Shown here: piece after piece, positions 1 to 12,000 of the stretch
Layout: each line of letters opens with the position of its first letter
Position numbering within the stretch: position 1 is the first letter of the stretch
Origin: Sanderia malayensis
Taxonomy: Eukaryota > Cnidaria > Scyphozoa > Semaeostomeae > Pelagiidae
DNA length: 64,000 bases
NCBI GenBank assembly: GCA_013076295.1
Contig: RQOL01000772.1
Span: 1,054,001-1,118,000, forward strand
Direction of reading: 5' to 3'
Notes under the pieces: generated by a model
Databases searched by the model: none
The model's input: the letters and a program-made list of their open reading frames with translations, nothing else
What the model was told of the DNA's origin: nothing
Translations under genes and position numbers: made by a program

Positions 1-1056
1 GATAAAGCGAAATCTTCACCAGGCAAAAATCCGAAAACTGGAATAAACAAGCATTTTGGAGCGTCAGAGCACTTTTCATGTCAACAAGACTATAGATACC
101 TGCGTTGTACTTGCAATCCTGTTTGCAGTCCAATTAGGTAGCTACTTCAATTAATCCTAGTCCCAACAAAAAACCTGCATTTCGCGAAAATCTCCGCTAA
201 CATTGAAGCTTATCGAAATTAGCTTAATTAACTAAGGGCACGTGTTTTTCAGTAAGCCCATGCGGATATGGTCAATCCCATTGCAAAAGCTGATAAATTC
301 AATCTAAATATTTGTCAGATTTCGCGTACTTGCTGTTCTGAATGCGCGGTAAATCTGTGATAACGCAGGTATCTTGTGCAAACAAAACGAGAAATGAGGA
401 CACCAGGCAGCCAGGCAGACTTCCAGACGACTGGAATGGTAACCATAAGAAAATACGATGCAAGAAAGCATATATAGCTGATTAAATAAAGCAAGGCATA
501 GCTAGATACGGCAGAATTCAGATGGTATAAGCTCTGAAACAATCCTTACGCACAACTATTTCATAAGAAGCTGGTTTATAAGAAACTAAAACTAACATGA
601 CCAACAATTTAAGAAACTTTTAGCAACAGACCAAGATAATTGAGAAATTGTAAAATTTCCATTCTTGGCATGATCCTTGTGAATATGCAATAAGGTAATC
701 TTAGGTCCCAAAAATAAGAACCCAATTAAGAAACCGTTATGACTAAAACACTAAAGCCTCCACGCCAGATTAAGAAGCTTGCTAAATGCTCATCTAAGCT
801 GACGAAATTTTACCAGAGACATTACGAGCCAAATGTGTATACTAGCTATAAGATTCTTTGGAAACGTTACGGATAGTACAAAGCATACCTTAGTGGCAAA
901 CAAATCATCATAACAAACGTCGCGATTTAGAAAGCGTTGCCTACCAATTCAAAAAAGCTGAGATGCGCTGGTTTTCAGGAGCACATAACGACGAAAAAAC
1001 GAATTCACATACCTTGTATTACCTGTGCACCAAGCTTGCCAGTCCAGAAGGTATCT
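1..1056. other. Flanking sequence, no gene recognised
   Basis: This is the downstream flank of the minus-strand RAD51D gene. Short open frames occur on both strands, but none continues across plausible splice sites or carries a family motif that I recognise. No clear AATAAA signal for RAD51D was identified here. Confidence 0.4.
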
Positions 1057-4000
1057 TCACGACCACTCATCGACTATACCGCGTTCTGTTATGGTGAACC
1101 TTGCAACCTGACCAGTTTCCTGCAAAAAATGAAAGCATGCAGACCTCGATTACATACTAACCAACCAGCATATCCGTGATGAAGGATACTCAGCTCAACC
1201 AACACTGGAATTATTGAGCTTGTATAGCTTCGGTCGTTCAGTCTAATACGAGGGAGGGATGTGAACATCCACGGGTCGTGTCAAAACCAATTTTAAAAAC
1301 TCCAAATTATGCATAACACAATCAATGCTTTGGTTTAAGATTCAATAATGTCTCGCCAGGGCAAAGTTTATTATCAAATATAATTGAGTTCCGTTGAAAA
1401 AGTCGCCTCGCTATCAAAAAGTGTTGTCTTTGCGCGAAACACCGCCATTGATCGTATTATCTCACGCAAATTCGCCAATGAAATATTAAACATGTCTGCC
1501 AAAAAGATAATATCGTCGAATTGGTAATAACATATCCCCGGACCTCTTACCAGAGCTAACAAAGACGCACTACAGTCCCACATACACACCAGCTGGTAAA
1601 ATCAATGTGTATCTGGAAAACGTGAAAAAGTTGCAAGCGTTGACGAACTATTGGCTATTTATGCTAAACAATTGGAAATGGTCTCAAAGTATTCAGACCA
1701 CCGTATTTAGTAGGATCACAGACCTTGCGAGTTCAGTAATATTCCCAGTAATTTTAATGACTTAATTTGGCTGATACACAACATAACACACGCTATTTTT
1801 ATAAGAATAATGTTCATAAAAACACTGAGGCTCCAAATTGCCAAAATTAATAACAATTCAAGAATAACAATGGCAAACCTTGTGCTTTGGGGAAATTTTT
1901 GGCATCCTCATAAAAAAGTGTGTATAAAATTAGTACAAGCGATCAGAAACTGGTAACTAGTATCGGAGAGAAAGCTGTCAGAACGATATAACAACATACC
2001 ATTTTGTTACTTTTCGTCAAAACCGCGCGGTAATATTTCTGCGGTCCGCGATCCGCCGGCGTTGAAAGAGACTCGAACTGAATCCTGGAATGGGGAACGA
2101 TCTTCCAGGACTTACCAAGTGCTGGTTTGTGCTCAATGTTGCCAGCTGAATTACGCTCTGACGAAACAACATTGTTAACAACCTAGAACAAACATCAAAG
2201 AAAATTATATGGTAATTACCGTATTTCCTCTAATAAGCGCTATTTTGCAAAATTAGAAAAATATTTGGCGAAATTATTTGAACCAAACAATAAAAATTTA
2301 AGAATTAGTTCACACTTTGATTTTAGAATGGGGGCTTATTGGAGGGAGCGGTTAAAAGAGGGTGGGCGCTAATCTTTATGTTTGAGCATTTAGTGGGGTA
2401 AAAAATTATCGCATGGTATCTCAGTATGCCATATGCTCTTAAACACTTCATTGTCAAGCTCTTGAGATGTTTTTAAAAATAAAGCAAATAGTAAATTAAC
2501 CTCCCTGGTATTTCAGGTCCCTCTGGGCCCCCAAATTGTTCATTCAACTGTGCCACAACATAATATCTTTTATAATTATATCCTAGCTGTATATTTCTGT
2601 TGTGTAGAGCAAAATATTGTGGATCAAAGCTCCTGGGACTTTGCAGAACAATGAGATGTGAGACTGGCTTGATGGGGGTCAGGAAACTATGGGGTCAGGG
2701 GCCCACACGTGAAATTAAACTTGACAGGACTTACAATTGTGGCAATGTTGTAGTCTGATGAAATTTTCTTCAACGTTCTGCCAATCTCCATCATGAGCAT
2801 GTGTCCCTGAGTTTGGCCCCCTCCAAGAATGGGAGAGATTACGTGGCTAATTGAATCCAGGACCAAAAGCTTCAGTTTGCAATAAAATGCATCAGTCTAC
2901 AAAAAGGTGACAGGGTTTTGATTTTACAATAGAAGCAACTAAAATATACAAACAAAAAATATATTGAAATGTAAATACTTTTATGTCTTATCATCAGCTG
3001 ATGATTGAAACATAAGACACTGAGTATTGAAACAAATATTCAGAATAAGAAATGGTTTTAATTACATTTCATATAGGTATATGTGTGCGTATGTTAGTTA
3101 CAGCATTGATAAAAATTAATTTAAAAACAAGGGTTAAAATCGATAGAGGAGTGATTTCTAATTTTTGGGCAATTTGTTGTCTGATCTTGCTTCTGAAGCA
3201 TTCTGAGGTATTAAATAAATATTTCAACAAGGGATTGTTTACCTGGCAGCTCAGATGGTATTCAAGATTTCTGATTTGCGACAACAAACTGATGGCATCA
3301 AAAACTCTCAGATATTGCAGGTTGGACAGGGCATCTTGAAGAAACTAATAAAACATAAAACATAAATTAAAGCCTAAGGGATATGTTGCTAGGGAATGAC
3401 AATCAGAAAACGTTTCTTAATTTACAATAACCGTAAAAGCTCTATTAAGCCCCCCTCTTTATCAAGCCCCCCTTGTTATCAACCCCCCTTGTTATTGAAA
3501 TTGTAAACAATGATGAAATTGAGATTCGTAAAGCCACAAGGGATCATTGAGTATATTCAGCTGTTGTTTTATAAAAAATTTTTCTCAAGCTTACTTAAGA
3601 ACTTTATTAAGCTCCTGTATCCATTAAGCCCCCCTCTCCAATAAGGCCCCCCTGGCTTGATAGAGCTTGAGCAGAAAACATACCTGATTAGTGACATGTT
3701 CTTTCCCTTGCACAATTATCTGCAAGAGCCTTTCACAGACAAATGAGCCATTGGTATCAATGTATAATACCCTGCCTTTAGAATGTGCCATTATATTAGC
3801 AGCTGCAGTGAAGCATGTCTGAAATTGAACAAAGTATACATGATTATTTTATTCAAAACTCCTTCCAGCACCCTCTGGGAATGAACCCCCTGAATTTGGT
3901 GAAATTATGTTAAGTTAATACCTGAGACTTGCCACAGCCAGGAGGGCCAGTAATCTCAACCATTTCACCTGCCCATAGTCCTCCATCGAGTAGCAAGTCC

Positions 4001-4261
4001 AAACTGAAAAATGATGCACCCGAAGTGGAAACTCGTTTGCACAGGCGAAACAAAAAAGGATTCAAAATGCCATTCACATATTCTCACCTCTTGCAGCCTG
4101 AAAGAGAAATGAAAATGGAAAATCACTATCAGAACAAACATTTGCGTAGAAAAATAGCAATACAATAACAATGAACAAACATTTACAAATAACAGTCTTG
4201 AAACCTGTTGAAAAAATGCCAGTATTTTTGACTGCTTCTTCATAAAACATCCTTCCATTAA
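1057..4261 (-). CDS. RAD51D: RAD51D recombinase paralogue (5' end incomplete)
   Basis: RecA/RAD51-family ATPase of homologous-recombination repair; the family member acts in the nucleus in the BCDX2 complex with RAD51B, RAD51C and XRCC2. Exons on the minus strand: 4205-4261, 4088-4097, 3922-4003, 3684-3818, 3243-3344, 2735-2896, 2000-2182 and 1057-1119 (stop at 1057-1059). All introns are GT-AG and phases join exactly, giving 263 codons before the stop. Seen: Walker A GPPGCGKS after the segment LDLLLDGGLWAGE, Walker B-like KLLVLDSISHVISP followed by the glycine run LGGGQTQG, and the KPALGKSW segment typical of RAD51D. The last exon ends FTITERGIVDEWS. From memory the human protein is about 328 aa, so roughly 65 N-terminal residues (the helix-hairpin-helix part) are missing; I found no exon for them between 4262 and 5340. 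An in-frame ATG at 4290-4292 could start a shortened form, but family comparison argues for an unseen upstream exon. High confidence in identity, low in the 5' end. Confidence 0.88.
3430..3670. mobile_element. Degenerate inverted-repeat element in RAD51D intron
   Basis: Imperfect terminal inverted repeats: the left end has AAGCTCTATTAAGCCCCCC and the right end, read on the other strand, has AAGCTCTATCAAGCC followed by G-rich sequence. Runs of ATTAAGCCCCCC-like blocks lie at both ends. It sits wholly inside the intron between exons 3243-3344 and 3684-3818. Class not determined. Confidence 0.45.
4088..4097 (-). other. RAD51D: 10-nt microexon of RAD51D
   Basis: On the minus strand the ten bases GCTGCAAGAG lie between CTTTCAG and GTGAGAATA. 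Joining the exon ending ...TTTTCAACAG to these bases and then to TTTGGACTTG gives STGCKSLDLLLDGG, which matches the expected family pattern STG-x-x-SLD-x-LLD-x-G. Without it the two flanking exons are out of phase, so the microexon is required by the reading frame. Confidence 0.82.
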
Positions 4262-5345
4262 CTGGAAATGAAACATTGGAGTAACTACACATTGCATCGT
4301 TTGAATCTGATTAAATTAAATGGATGACCTTTTGAATGTGGCGTGGCCTTGGCCACGTGCTTCTTTGTCCCGCCTTTCCCGCCCTTTTTTCTGGAGAAGT
4401 CTGGACTGGAGCTTGGTCAGAAATTTGAGATAACCAGAATCGCAGCAAAAACTGCATTTATATAAAACACATTTGCAGCACTTCAATCCACTTACTGAAC
4501 ACTGCTATTCAAATCGGATTAGAGAAGAATTTAATAATTCATCAAGAAAGTAACTATTTTTAAACATTTCGATATGCCAAGATAACGCAAGGAATGATAG
4601 GTAAAGAACTATGGATAAAGATAATGTATGTGCTCTCATGAAGGGGTACATATAGGCAGGTAAAAACAGCACAATTTAGCTTACTTATTTAGCGTAATCA
4701 CAGCTGCAACATTCATCTTTTTATTTTTAAAGACTTTTCTTTTGAAAAATGTTTCGTTTTAAAATAATCAAGTAAAGCAACTTGAACCAAATGGGGAAAA
4801 GAGAAGGTGTGAAATAACAGGTAATTCAGTTCGTTCGGGAGAACGAGCAGAGAGAACCATTGAAAGATTATGGCTCCAAAAAGATGCAGAGCCTCTGCGT
4901 AGCCTCATAAAGAGTTTATCGTATGATTCAGCGGGAGCATACATGACGTCATTGCAATTACGATATGAATGCAGCATGACCGTCATGGTAAACGCACTAC
5001 ATTACGTCCCATCCCAGCGCCTCGCTCGAAAATCGCTCAAAACAAGGGACTTATGGGCAAACTACCAGACTAGACTACAAATTACGAAATCAAAACTTGG
5101 AAAATGCCGGGGAGGACTCGAAAATGTCAATATTTTGCTTTGTTGTCGCCTCTGAACAAATTTTCATTTTTTTGAAAAGAAAAAAATAAATGGTTGCATA
5201 TCGAAGGTTTATTATTTGGAGGTATGGCAACAGGTAAGTTTCATTTTTGATATCCAATTTAGTTCTTTTTGGATTTTGCAAATTACCAGAGGTTGTTTAA
5301 CTTGATTTCATGAATGATAAACGCATTGGATAAACGTGTCTAGGC
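4262..5345. other. RAD51D upstream region, no exon found
   Basis: This stretch should hold the missing RAD51D N-terminal exon and promoter. I see no open segment followed by a correctly phased donor (the exon must leave one base, G, before the intron). A segment around 4935-4990 resembles one at 5905-5965 on the far side of the minisatellite. Confidence 0.35.
4944..4951. promoter_or_regulatory. Perfect CRE palindrome (proximal to RAD51D)
   Basis: TGACGTCA, the full cAMP-response-element consensus bound by CREB/ATF factors. It lies in a segment whose context (GGAG, then TGACGTCATTG, then an ACGATRTGAATG-like stretch and GCATGACC) is repeated near 5914. Binding is inferred only. Confidence 0.4.
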
Positions 5346-5349
5346 CTAT

Positions 5350-5905
5350 GACGAGCTGAGGAAAAAGGTGGTCAGCATGCGTAACGTCACATACGCCCCT
5401 GGCTACTGCGCAGAGCGTGTACTTACGCGTCCGCTATAAGCCTTTGGTTAGGCTTAGGTTAGGTTAGGTACGTCATGTTCAGCATGCGCATAAAAGAATC
5501 TACTGCGCAGGAGCGTTTGTGACGTTACGCTGGCCGCTGCATAAGCCTTTGGGTTAGGCTTAGGTTAGGGTTAGGGTTACGTCATGCGGAGGAAAAAGGT
5601 GGTCAGCATGCGCAGTGATAAAAGAATGGCTACTGCGCAGGAGCGTTTGTGACGTTACGCTGGCCGCTGCATAAGCCTTTGGGTTAGGCTTAGGGTTAGG
5701 GGTTAGGGTTACGTCATGCGGAGGAAAAAGGTGGTCAGCACGCGCAGTGATAAAAGTATGGCTACTGCGCAGGGGCGTATGTGACGTTACACTGGCCGCT
5801 GCATAGGCCTTTGGGTTAGGCTTAGGGTTAGGGGTTAGGGTTACGTCATGCGGAGGAAAAAGGTGGTCAGCATGCGCAATGGTGTAGGTATGGTTGCTGC
5901 GCAGG
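5350..5905. repeat. 132-bp minisatellite with telomere-like blocks
   Basis: The motif GAGGAAAAAGGTGGTCAGCA begins near 5356 (diverged) and then at 5589, 5721 and 5853, so the period is exactly 132 bp in the last copies. Each unit also contains CTACTGCGCAGGAGCG, a GTGACGTTAC half-CRE-like site, CTGGCCGCTGCATA and a block of GGGTTAGGCTTAGGG/GGTTAGGG. The array lies between the divergent RAD51D and 7TM genes. Confidence 0.85.
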
Positions 5906-5913
5906 AGTTTATA

Positions 5914-5921
5914 TGACGTCA
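5914..5921. promoter_or_regulatory. Perfect CRE palindrome (proximal to the 7TM gene)
   Basis: TGACGTCA about 100 bp upstream of the 7TM start codon, in a context related to that of 4944-4951. The two sites bracket the minisatellite, whose unit contains a degenerate TGACGTTAC version. Possible shared promoter element; function not shown. Confidence 0.4.
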
Positions 5922-6019
5922 TTGTACCTACGATGTGAATGTGAATGTAGCATGACCATCATATCATTGGTTTGCTTTGTGATAGGACTGAGGAGTTTTG
6001 ACTTTATGAGAAAACAACT

Positions 6020-9000
6020 ATGGATCTCTTGCCATATGATAAAGATCATTTTCATTCATGCAATATAATTTTGTCACCAGAAGATTTAAAAACTGTCTTA
6101 CGAAATGTAAGTTGGGCGTTTTGCAAACTTATTGCATTGCAGATATATAGGCCTGTCTTTTTTTGCCATCAATTAATGAATGGGATAATCTAATGCATAG
6201 ATCAGATTCCCTCACACTTGCTGTACTTTTCATTTCAGATCAGAGTTCTTGGTGCCTTGAGTATTATCACTTCATCACTAAGGTAAATGTCTAAAACTGA
6301 AAAACCTCAAGTTCTTATAATACAAGAAAGCATATAATGTTATTCTTGTAAAATTGAAATCATATGAATAGCTGTAACAACTTCTATTAATTTTTGTTTT
6401 AATTTTCTCTTTCAATGTAACTATTTTTATTTTCTATTTTCAGTATCATTGGAACTGCATCAGTCATTATATTTATAATTTACAAAAGAATTTGCAGGAG
6501 CCCTGATGTAAGTGTGAAGGACACCACAATCCTAAGTAATCTTAAGACCCCAATACAGTATGTGCACAAAGGTAAAGCAGATAATTTAGGTAGCATGCTA
6601 ATACAGACAGTGCAAAACTAAGATAGCACCAGGGAAACTTAGTTCTCCTTTGTTATCCTATCTTTGTAAATTTTATGTATGGATTCTCTAGTATATAAGA
6701 AGCATCTCTGAACTAAGTTTCTAATCCCATTAAACAGCTTCTTAGTTCAATTACCTCATGAAGCTTTTAGTAGAACAAAATGTTTTTGGTTATCTCCAAG
6801 CTTCAAGGCTCTGCCGATCAGGGTTTCACTTATTGTGGCTGATTATTTGATTTTTTATTTTGACAGGTGAATCCTTTATTTCATCTTTCCATTGCTGATT
6901 TCCTTTTGGCATTGTTTTGGGTCATTGGACCAATCATTCACTTTAAATATGCTGGCAATCAGTTTGTTGTAGACTTGTCCTATTTTTGTTCAACATGGCA
7001 AGGACTTTGCGAGGTGATGAAAACCTATTTTGATTACCCTTACCATATTCCCTCCAAATGAATTCCAAGCCAAGATTAGCACCCATTTGAGGCATTTCTC
7101 CTGTTAGGTATATATTGCCAATGATCTGAAGAATTTAATGAGCACCTCTTGGTAGTAAGAGAATCCAATAAGCACTTTTGGTGCTCATCTGAGGAATATG
7201 ATATTTATATGCAATATTTATGGCATGGAATTGGAATTTTATGCAATCTGTAAACATAAGGGGCTGAGCAAGATTGAGTGGTAAATGCTAATTAGTATAT
7301 TTCATATTCTTGATTTGTAAAGGCACAGGATTTTGCATCCATGAAAGCATAGTTAGCCTTTGCGGATTTGAGTCCAAGAGCCATGAACTGCACGCTGTCA
7401 GCAACTTAGCTGTCCTTCCTTTTGAGGTCAATGAATACTCAGCATATCCATTCTAAAGTATCATTTTATGGGCACTTGCTTCACCAGTTGTAAGCTGTCA
7501 GAACCCCCAGCTTGCTTGACAAATAAATTTTCCTTGCTTGTTTGCAAGTGCCAGAAAGTCATCCCTCATAACTGTCAGGTTGTTTCTAAGCAAGAGTAAA
7601 CACGGCAAGCAAGCAAAGTTTTCAAGTTGTATGACCATGGGAACCATTGTTTTTGTTGGAATAACACATCTTTAGCAGGCTGGTTCTAAACATGTTGTCA
7701 ATTGAAGTTGCTACTGTGAATCATCTAATCACACTTCTGTCGTTATTCACTTGCAGATGGTACATATAATGAGTTTCTTTCTCACTGTCAATTACGCACT
7801 GAATGTTTTTCTGCGAATGAAAGAGAAAAAAGACAGAATGTTCCAACTCAATGACCCATTGGTAAGTCACAACGTACCAGCACACTCTTATTATGAAGTG
7901 AGCCTGGAGGATATTTGATAATTGCACTTCTTTACAAGATTTTGCTTTTGTGATGACTTTTGTAACCCGGTAATTTTGTTATCAATCTTATATCAATGAT
8001 TTTTTACCAGGCTTCCCAACAGCATATAATAAACCACAGTTGGTTCAGAGTTGGTATTTATGCATTTTCTTGGTGAGTTTCTTTCATCTCCCCCCCCCCC
8101 CCTTTTGCTTGCTGTATAAATAGCCGAGAGTTTTAAAGAGAGACATTATCTAACGCATGCTAATTGCTTGACAATGAAGGACATTGAATCAGGGTGATCA
8201 AATTCTCCTTCAATTGGGAGATGTGGCTTTCTTACCTGCCTCTGGGTACATCCCCAAAGATGAAATTTATGCATTGGCTGTAATCCTGCATCTACATTGC
8301 TTTCCTCCATGACTACTTCCCTTACTGCTTACCTGAATGCATTGCTATATAGTCTATAAGGGGGTGATCCTCCATCGACTCCCCCTTTATAGACTATTCT
8401 TGCACAATAGACTTTGTGACGTGTAGTTCATGGTATTAAGGTGTGAATGTTTCAATTTGTTTTGGAATTGATTTTTTAAATATTATTTGCTTTTATTTCA
8501 GGGTAATGCCAATTGCAATCATCATACCACTTCTGATTGAAATGAGACGAAGCCAGCCAGACTTTTGTCAACAGTAAGTGTTGATTGTTTAGAAAACTCT
8601 ATCAGCACACAATGGTAACAGTTGTGTAGTTAGAGTTCTTCGTAGCTTTTCGTATCTTCCGGGGCTTTTTCTTCACAACTTTACATTTCTTTAAATAGCC
8701 AGGTGGCTCTAAATAGCTCTACATAGCTTTATATAGCTTTACTTAGCTCTTCATATCTCCACATCTTTTTACACGTTTTTACAAAGCTCGCATGATTCTA
8801 CGTAACTTTACAAATTTTTTCCTGAGCTATAATTAGCTCTACATATATTTATTAATTTCGACATTTCTCATAGTTGCTCTTTTTATTATCTCTGATTCAT
8901 CATTTTTCTTTCAGATGCATAATCCTTCTTGATGCACCTCGACCTTTCAGTGTAAGTAACTATAAGATAATCACATAAATAGCTATATTGTTTGTAGTGA

Positions 9001-12000
9001 CTTTCAATCTTCCAATATCAGAGCATACTGTGACAATTTGCTTGCTGGATTTGATTTTTTCTCTCCTTGTTTTCATTATTTTTATGATGTTTATTTTATT
9101 TTATTTTTCTTCAGTTCGAAGGAAACCTGCTTGGATACAATGGACCAATGCTGATTATTTTATCCCTGACTTTTTCAATCGTCGCCATTATCGTGAGTTT
9201 GATTTATCCTTCATTTGATTTTGATTATCAATAAACCAAAACAAGATGCCCCATTCCTTTGATTTGCTGTGTAAACACAGTGGGTAATTCTTCATTTTCG
9301 ACAGGTTTTATATCTACTTACCCTGAGAATGTACAGAAAGACTATACTCGGTGAGTGAGTTTTTTATGCTCTGCTTGTTGATATGCTCGAGGTGTTTTGG
9401 AAAGACTAAACCTGTAGAACATCTTTTTATTCATTATCATTTGTACATTGTCATATTGGCGCAATTCGAGATAATTTGTAAAGACGGCATATAAATCCAG
9501 TTCATTGCAAGTAGACTCCATGATATGAAAGAAACATTTGTGAAAGGAGCTTTTATGCGTTACGCTGTCTTGTCTCCGACTGAAATTTAAATTGTTTTTC
9601 TCTCTGGGTGTACTACGAGAAGCATGTTCCAGAGAGAAATATCTAGAAGCTCTTCTCAGACTGGAAACGTATAGTCTCAGTTTGATAGTAAATAGCTTAA
9701 ACCGCACTGAGAGCCTTGCTATACTTGGATTTCTTCTATCTTTCAACATTGCATAACAATATTATGCCTCGTATATAAAAACCAGTAGATTAAGAACCGT
9801 CCAGGCTGAGATTTCTCCTTAAAAATAGAAAAAACAATGGGCTATTGTATTTCAACAATAGGCTGACGCAAAGTATTTTTAAATGCTAACGTCTCTTTGT
9901 ATATTTCAGGCTTCCATACGAACAGACAACGAGTTGTTGTACACGCCATGGCCAAAAGAGCTGCGGTTTACATTGCTGTGTTCATTTATTGTTGGACGCC
10001 AGGTACGCATGACAGTGTGATTGTAACCGCTTACCAAACCACTTCGTTCTTGTTGCGAGCGCTTCCTCTCCCACATACCCAAAGTAACCTTCCCGGAATA
10101 ACAAGAAGTTAAACATCTGGCCCTCTGAGCTGCTTCTTGATGTAATTCATAAGAAAGTTGAGTGGAACCTTATCTTCATGAGATATTTTCGCTGCTATAA
10201 GCTAAACATTCTGTTCCATGGATTCTAGTGCAAGCTTATTTCCTTGTTGTAAAAAGAACTCGCGTTACTGCAAATGAATATCTCGCCCCACTGAGTTTGT
10301 GCGACAAAGGTTCCTCACTCTACACATTGCTTTGTGCTTTAATATTGAATACCGTAATGCTTTGATTAAACGCCCGGGGCGTTTATTAGGTATCTTGATA
10401 TTTTAGGGGCGTCTATTCTAGGGGGAGTTTAAAAGAAGGGGGCGTTTAATCGAAGCATTAGGGTAGTTGATATACGCATTGTTTTATCATGATAATACTG
10501 ACTATGTCATTGTTTCTTTATCGCACAGCCCTTATACTTGCATCTATAAAGCTGCACGGAAGTTATCAACCGAATAATGGTGATAACCCGATGATCAAGT
10601 ATTTCCCACTTTACGTTGTCCAGGTAGGCCATACTCAATTTGTTGTGGCTACTGCCTCGATGAAGAGGCAGAGCCACTATGCTATCGTCTTGAGTGAGTG
10701 AGTGAGTGAGTGAAAGAAATTCGTTAATCACGAGGATTCTCGGTTTTTTCATCGTTAACGATTCTCGGTAACTATTGACAGTGTTTGTTCATGGTAGGTC
10801 ATCGTGTATTACATGGTAGGTCATCGTGTATAACTACCTATTCTAGTTTATTTTCCGATTATTGTTTGCTTTAAAGAATATAAGGCAAAAAGACATAATG
10901 ATTTGATGGTTAATAGTCTTTATTTAGGTGATTGCTCGTTTTCATCGACACTGCCAAGGAAAATCGTGTCTCTCGACAAAAGGCCGACTTGCCGGATCGT
11001 CAACGTCAAGTCAAATTTCCAAACGCTTACGGTGGAAGAATTCCTTTTCGAAGCCGTGAAATCTCGATTAATTTTCTATTTGATACCAGAAAATAACCAA
11101 GGTCAAAGCCGCAGCAGTCTTCGATTTTTTGTTTCTCTTGATTTTGTCAAGACTTTTTTCAAAAGATTTCATCGAGGTGGCCTAAGTTGTTATCAGCTTA
11201 TCGTAATATGCGAAAATTTTCGCATCGAGCGAAAAATTCGAAAATTCGTTTCAGGATGCTTAAATTTTATCAGAAATTCAGAATCACTATTTATTAGGGA
11301 CTATTAATCCTGTGACTGGTAACAAATTTATATTTTCATGAAAATATGTGGTTTTTCGTAGTTAAAAGAAAATCGTTGAAATATCATCACGAAAGGGGCA
11401 TTCCCCTCGTGGTGTGGAATATAATATCTCCGAACAATGGGGACTCCCATCATTCTTTTCAAGTTTCCTTGCGTTTTGGGCAGTCAGCTCCCCCTTTAAT
11501 TTGCTGATTTCATTGATTTTAACAGCATTTTGGGCAGCTTTGCTAGAAATTTTGCAAAATTTGACCCTTTTGCCTTTTATCAGAATTAGCAATTACCCCC
11601 AGTTGTTAAGCTGTATGCTTTGATCAGAAATTTCTTTAAAACGTTTTAATCAAATTCACTTTTTATCTCATTTGTCATTCCTTTTTGTCAAATAGTTAGA
11701 GCCTTGATACCCCATTTCTTTTTCAATGATGCCCCCATGTCCCCCCGATTATGCTCAACAATTTTCAGAAAGCACTATTCTGGTCTTAATTTTGAGCTTG
11801 TGCAGTAGCCACATGCAGTCCTTGACTGCCTATTTTTTTATTTTCCCAACCCAGCTGCAATTATGACATATTTCATTAAACCCTGCGCGTGTTATGAATG
11901 TATTTTGTTTGCTCACGGTAGTATTGAGTGTAACTCGGTATATACTGATTCAAAGCTGCTACAGGCCCGTTATCACTATAGGGCCCCTCTCCAATAATTT

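Noticed and set aside
1384..1740. Plus-strand stretch with fairly long open segments (SVVFARNTAIDRIISRKFAN)
   Set aside because: It contains stops, matches no family I know and lies in the last RAD51D intron.
5540..5850. Chromosome end or telomere
   Set aside because: TTAGGG-like blocks are short, interrupted and embedded in a 132-bp unit with genes on both sides, so this is an interstitial minisatellite.
10903..11307. 134-aa plus-strand open frame in the last 7TM intron
   Set aside because: No recognisable motif, no splice continuity with the 7TM exons and AT-rich composition; probably chance.
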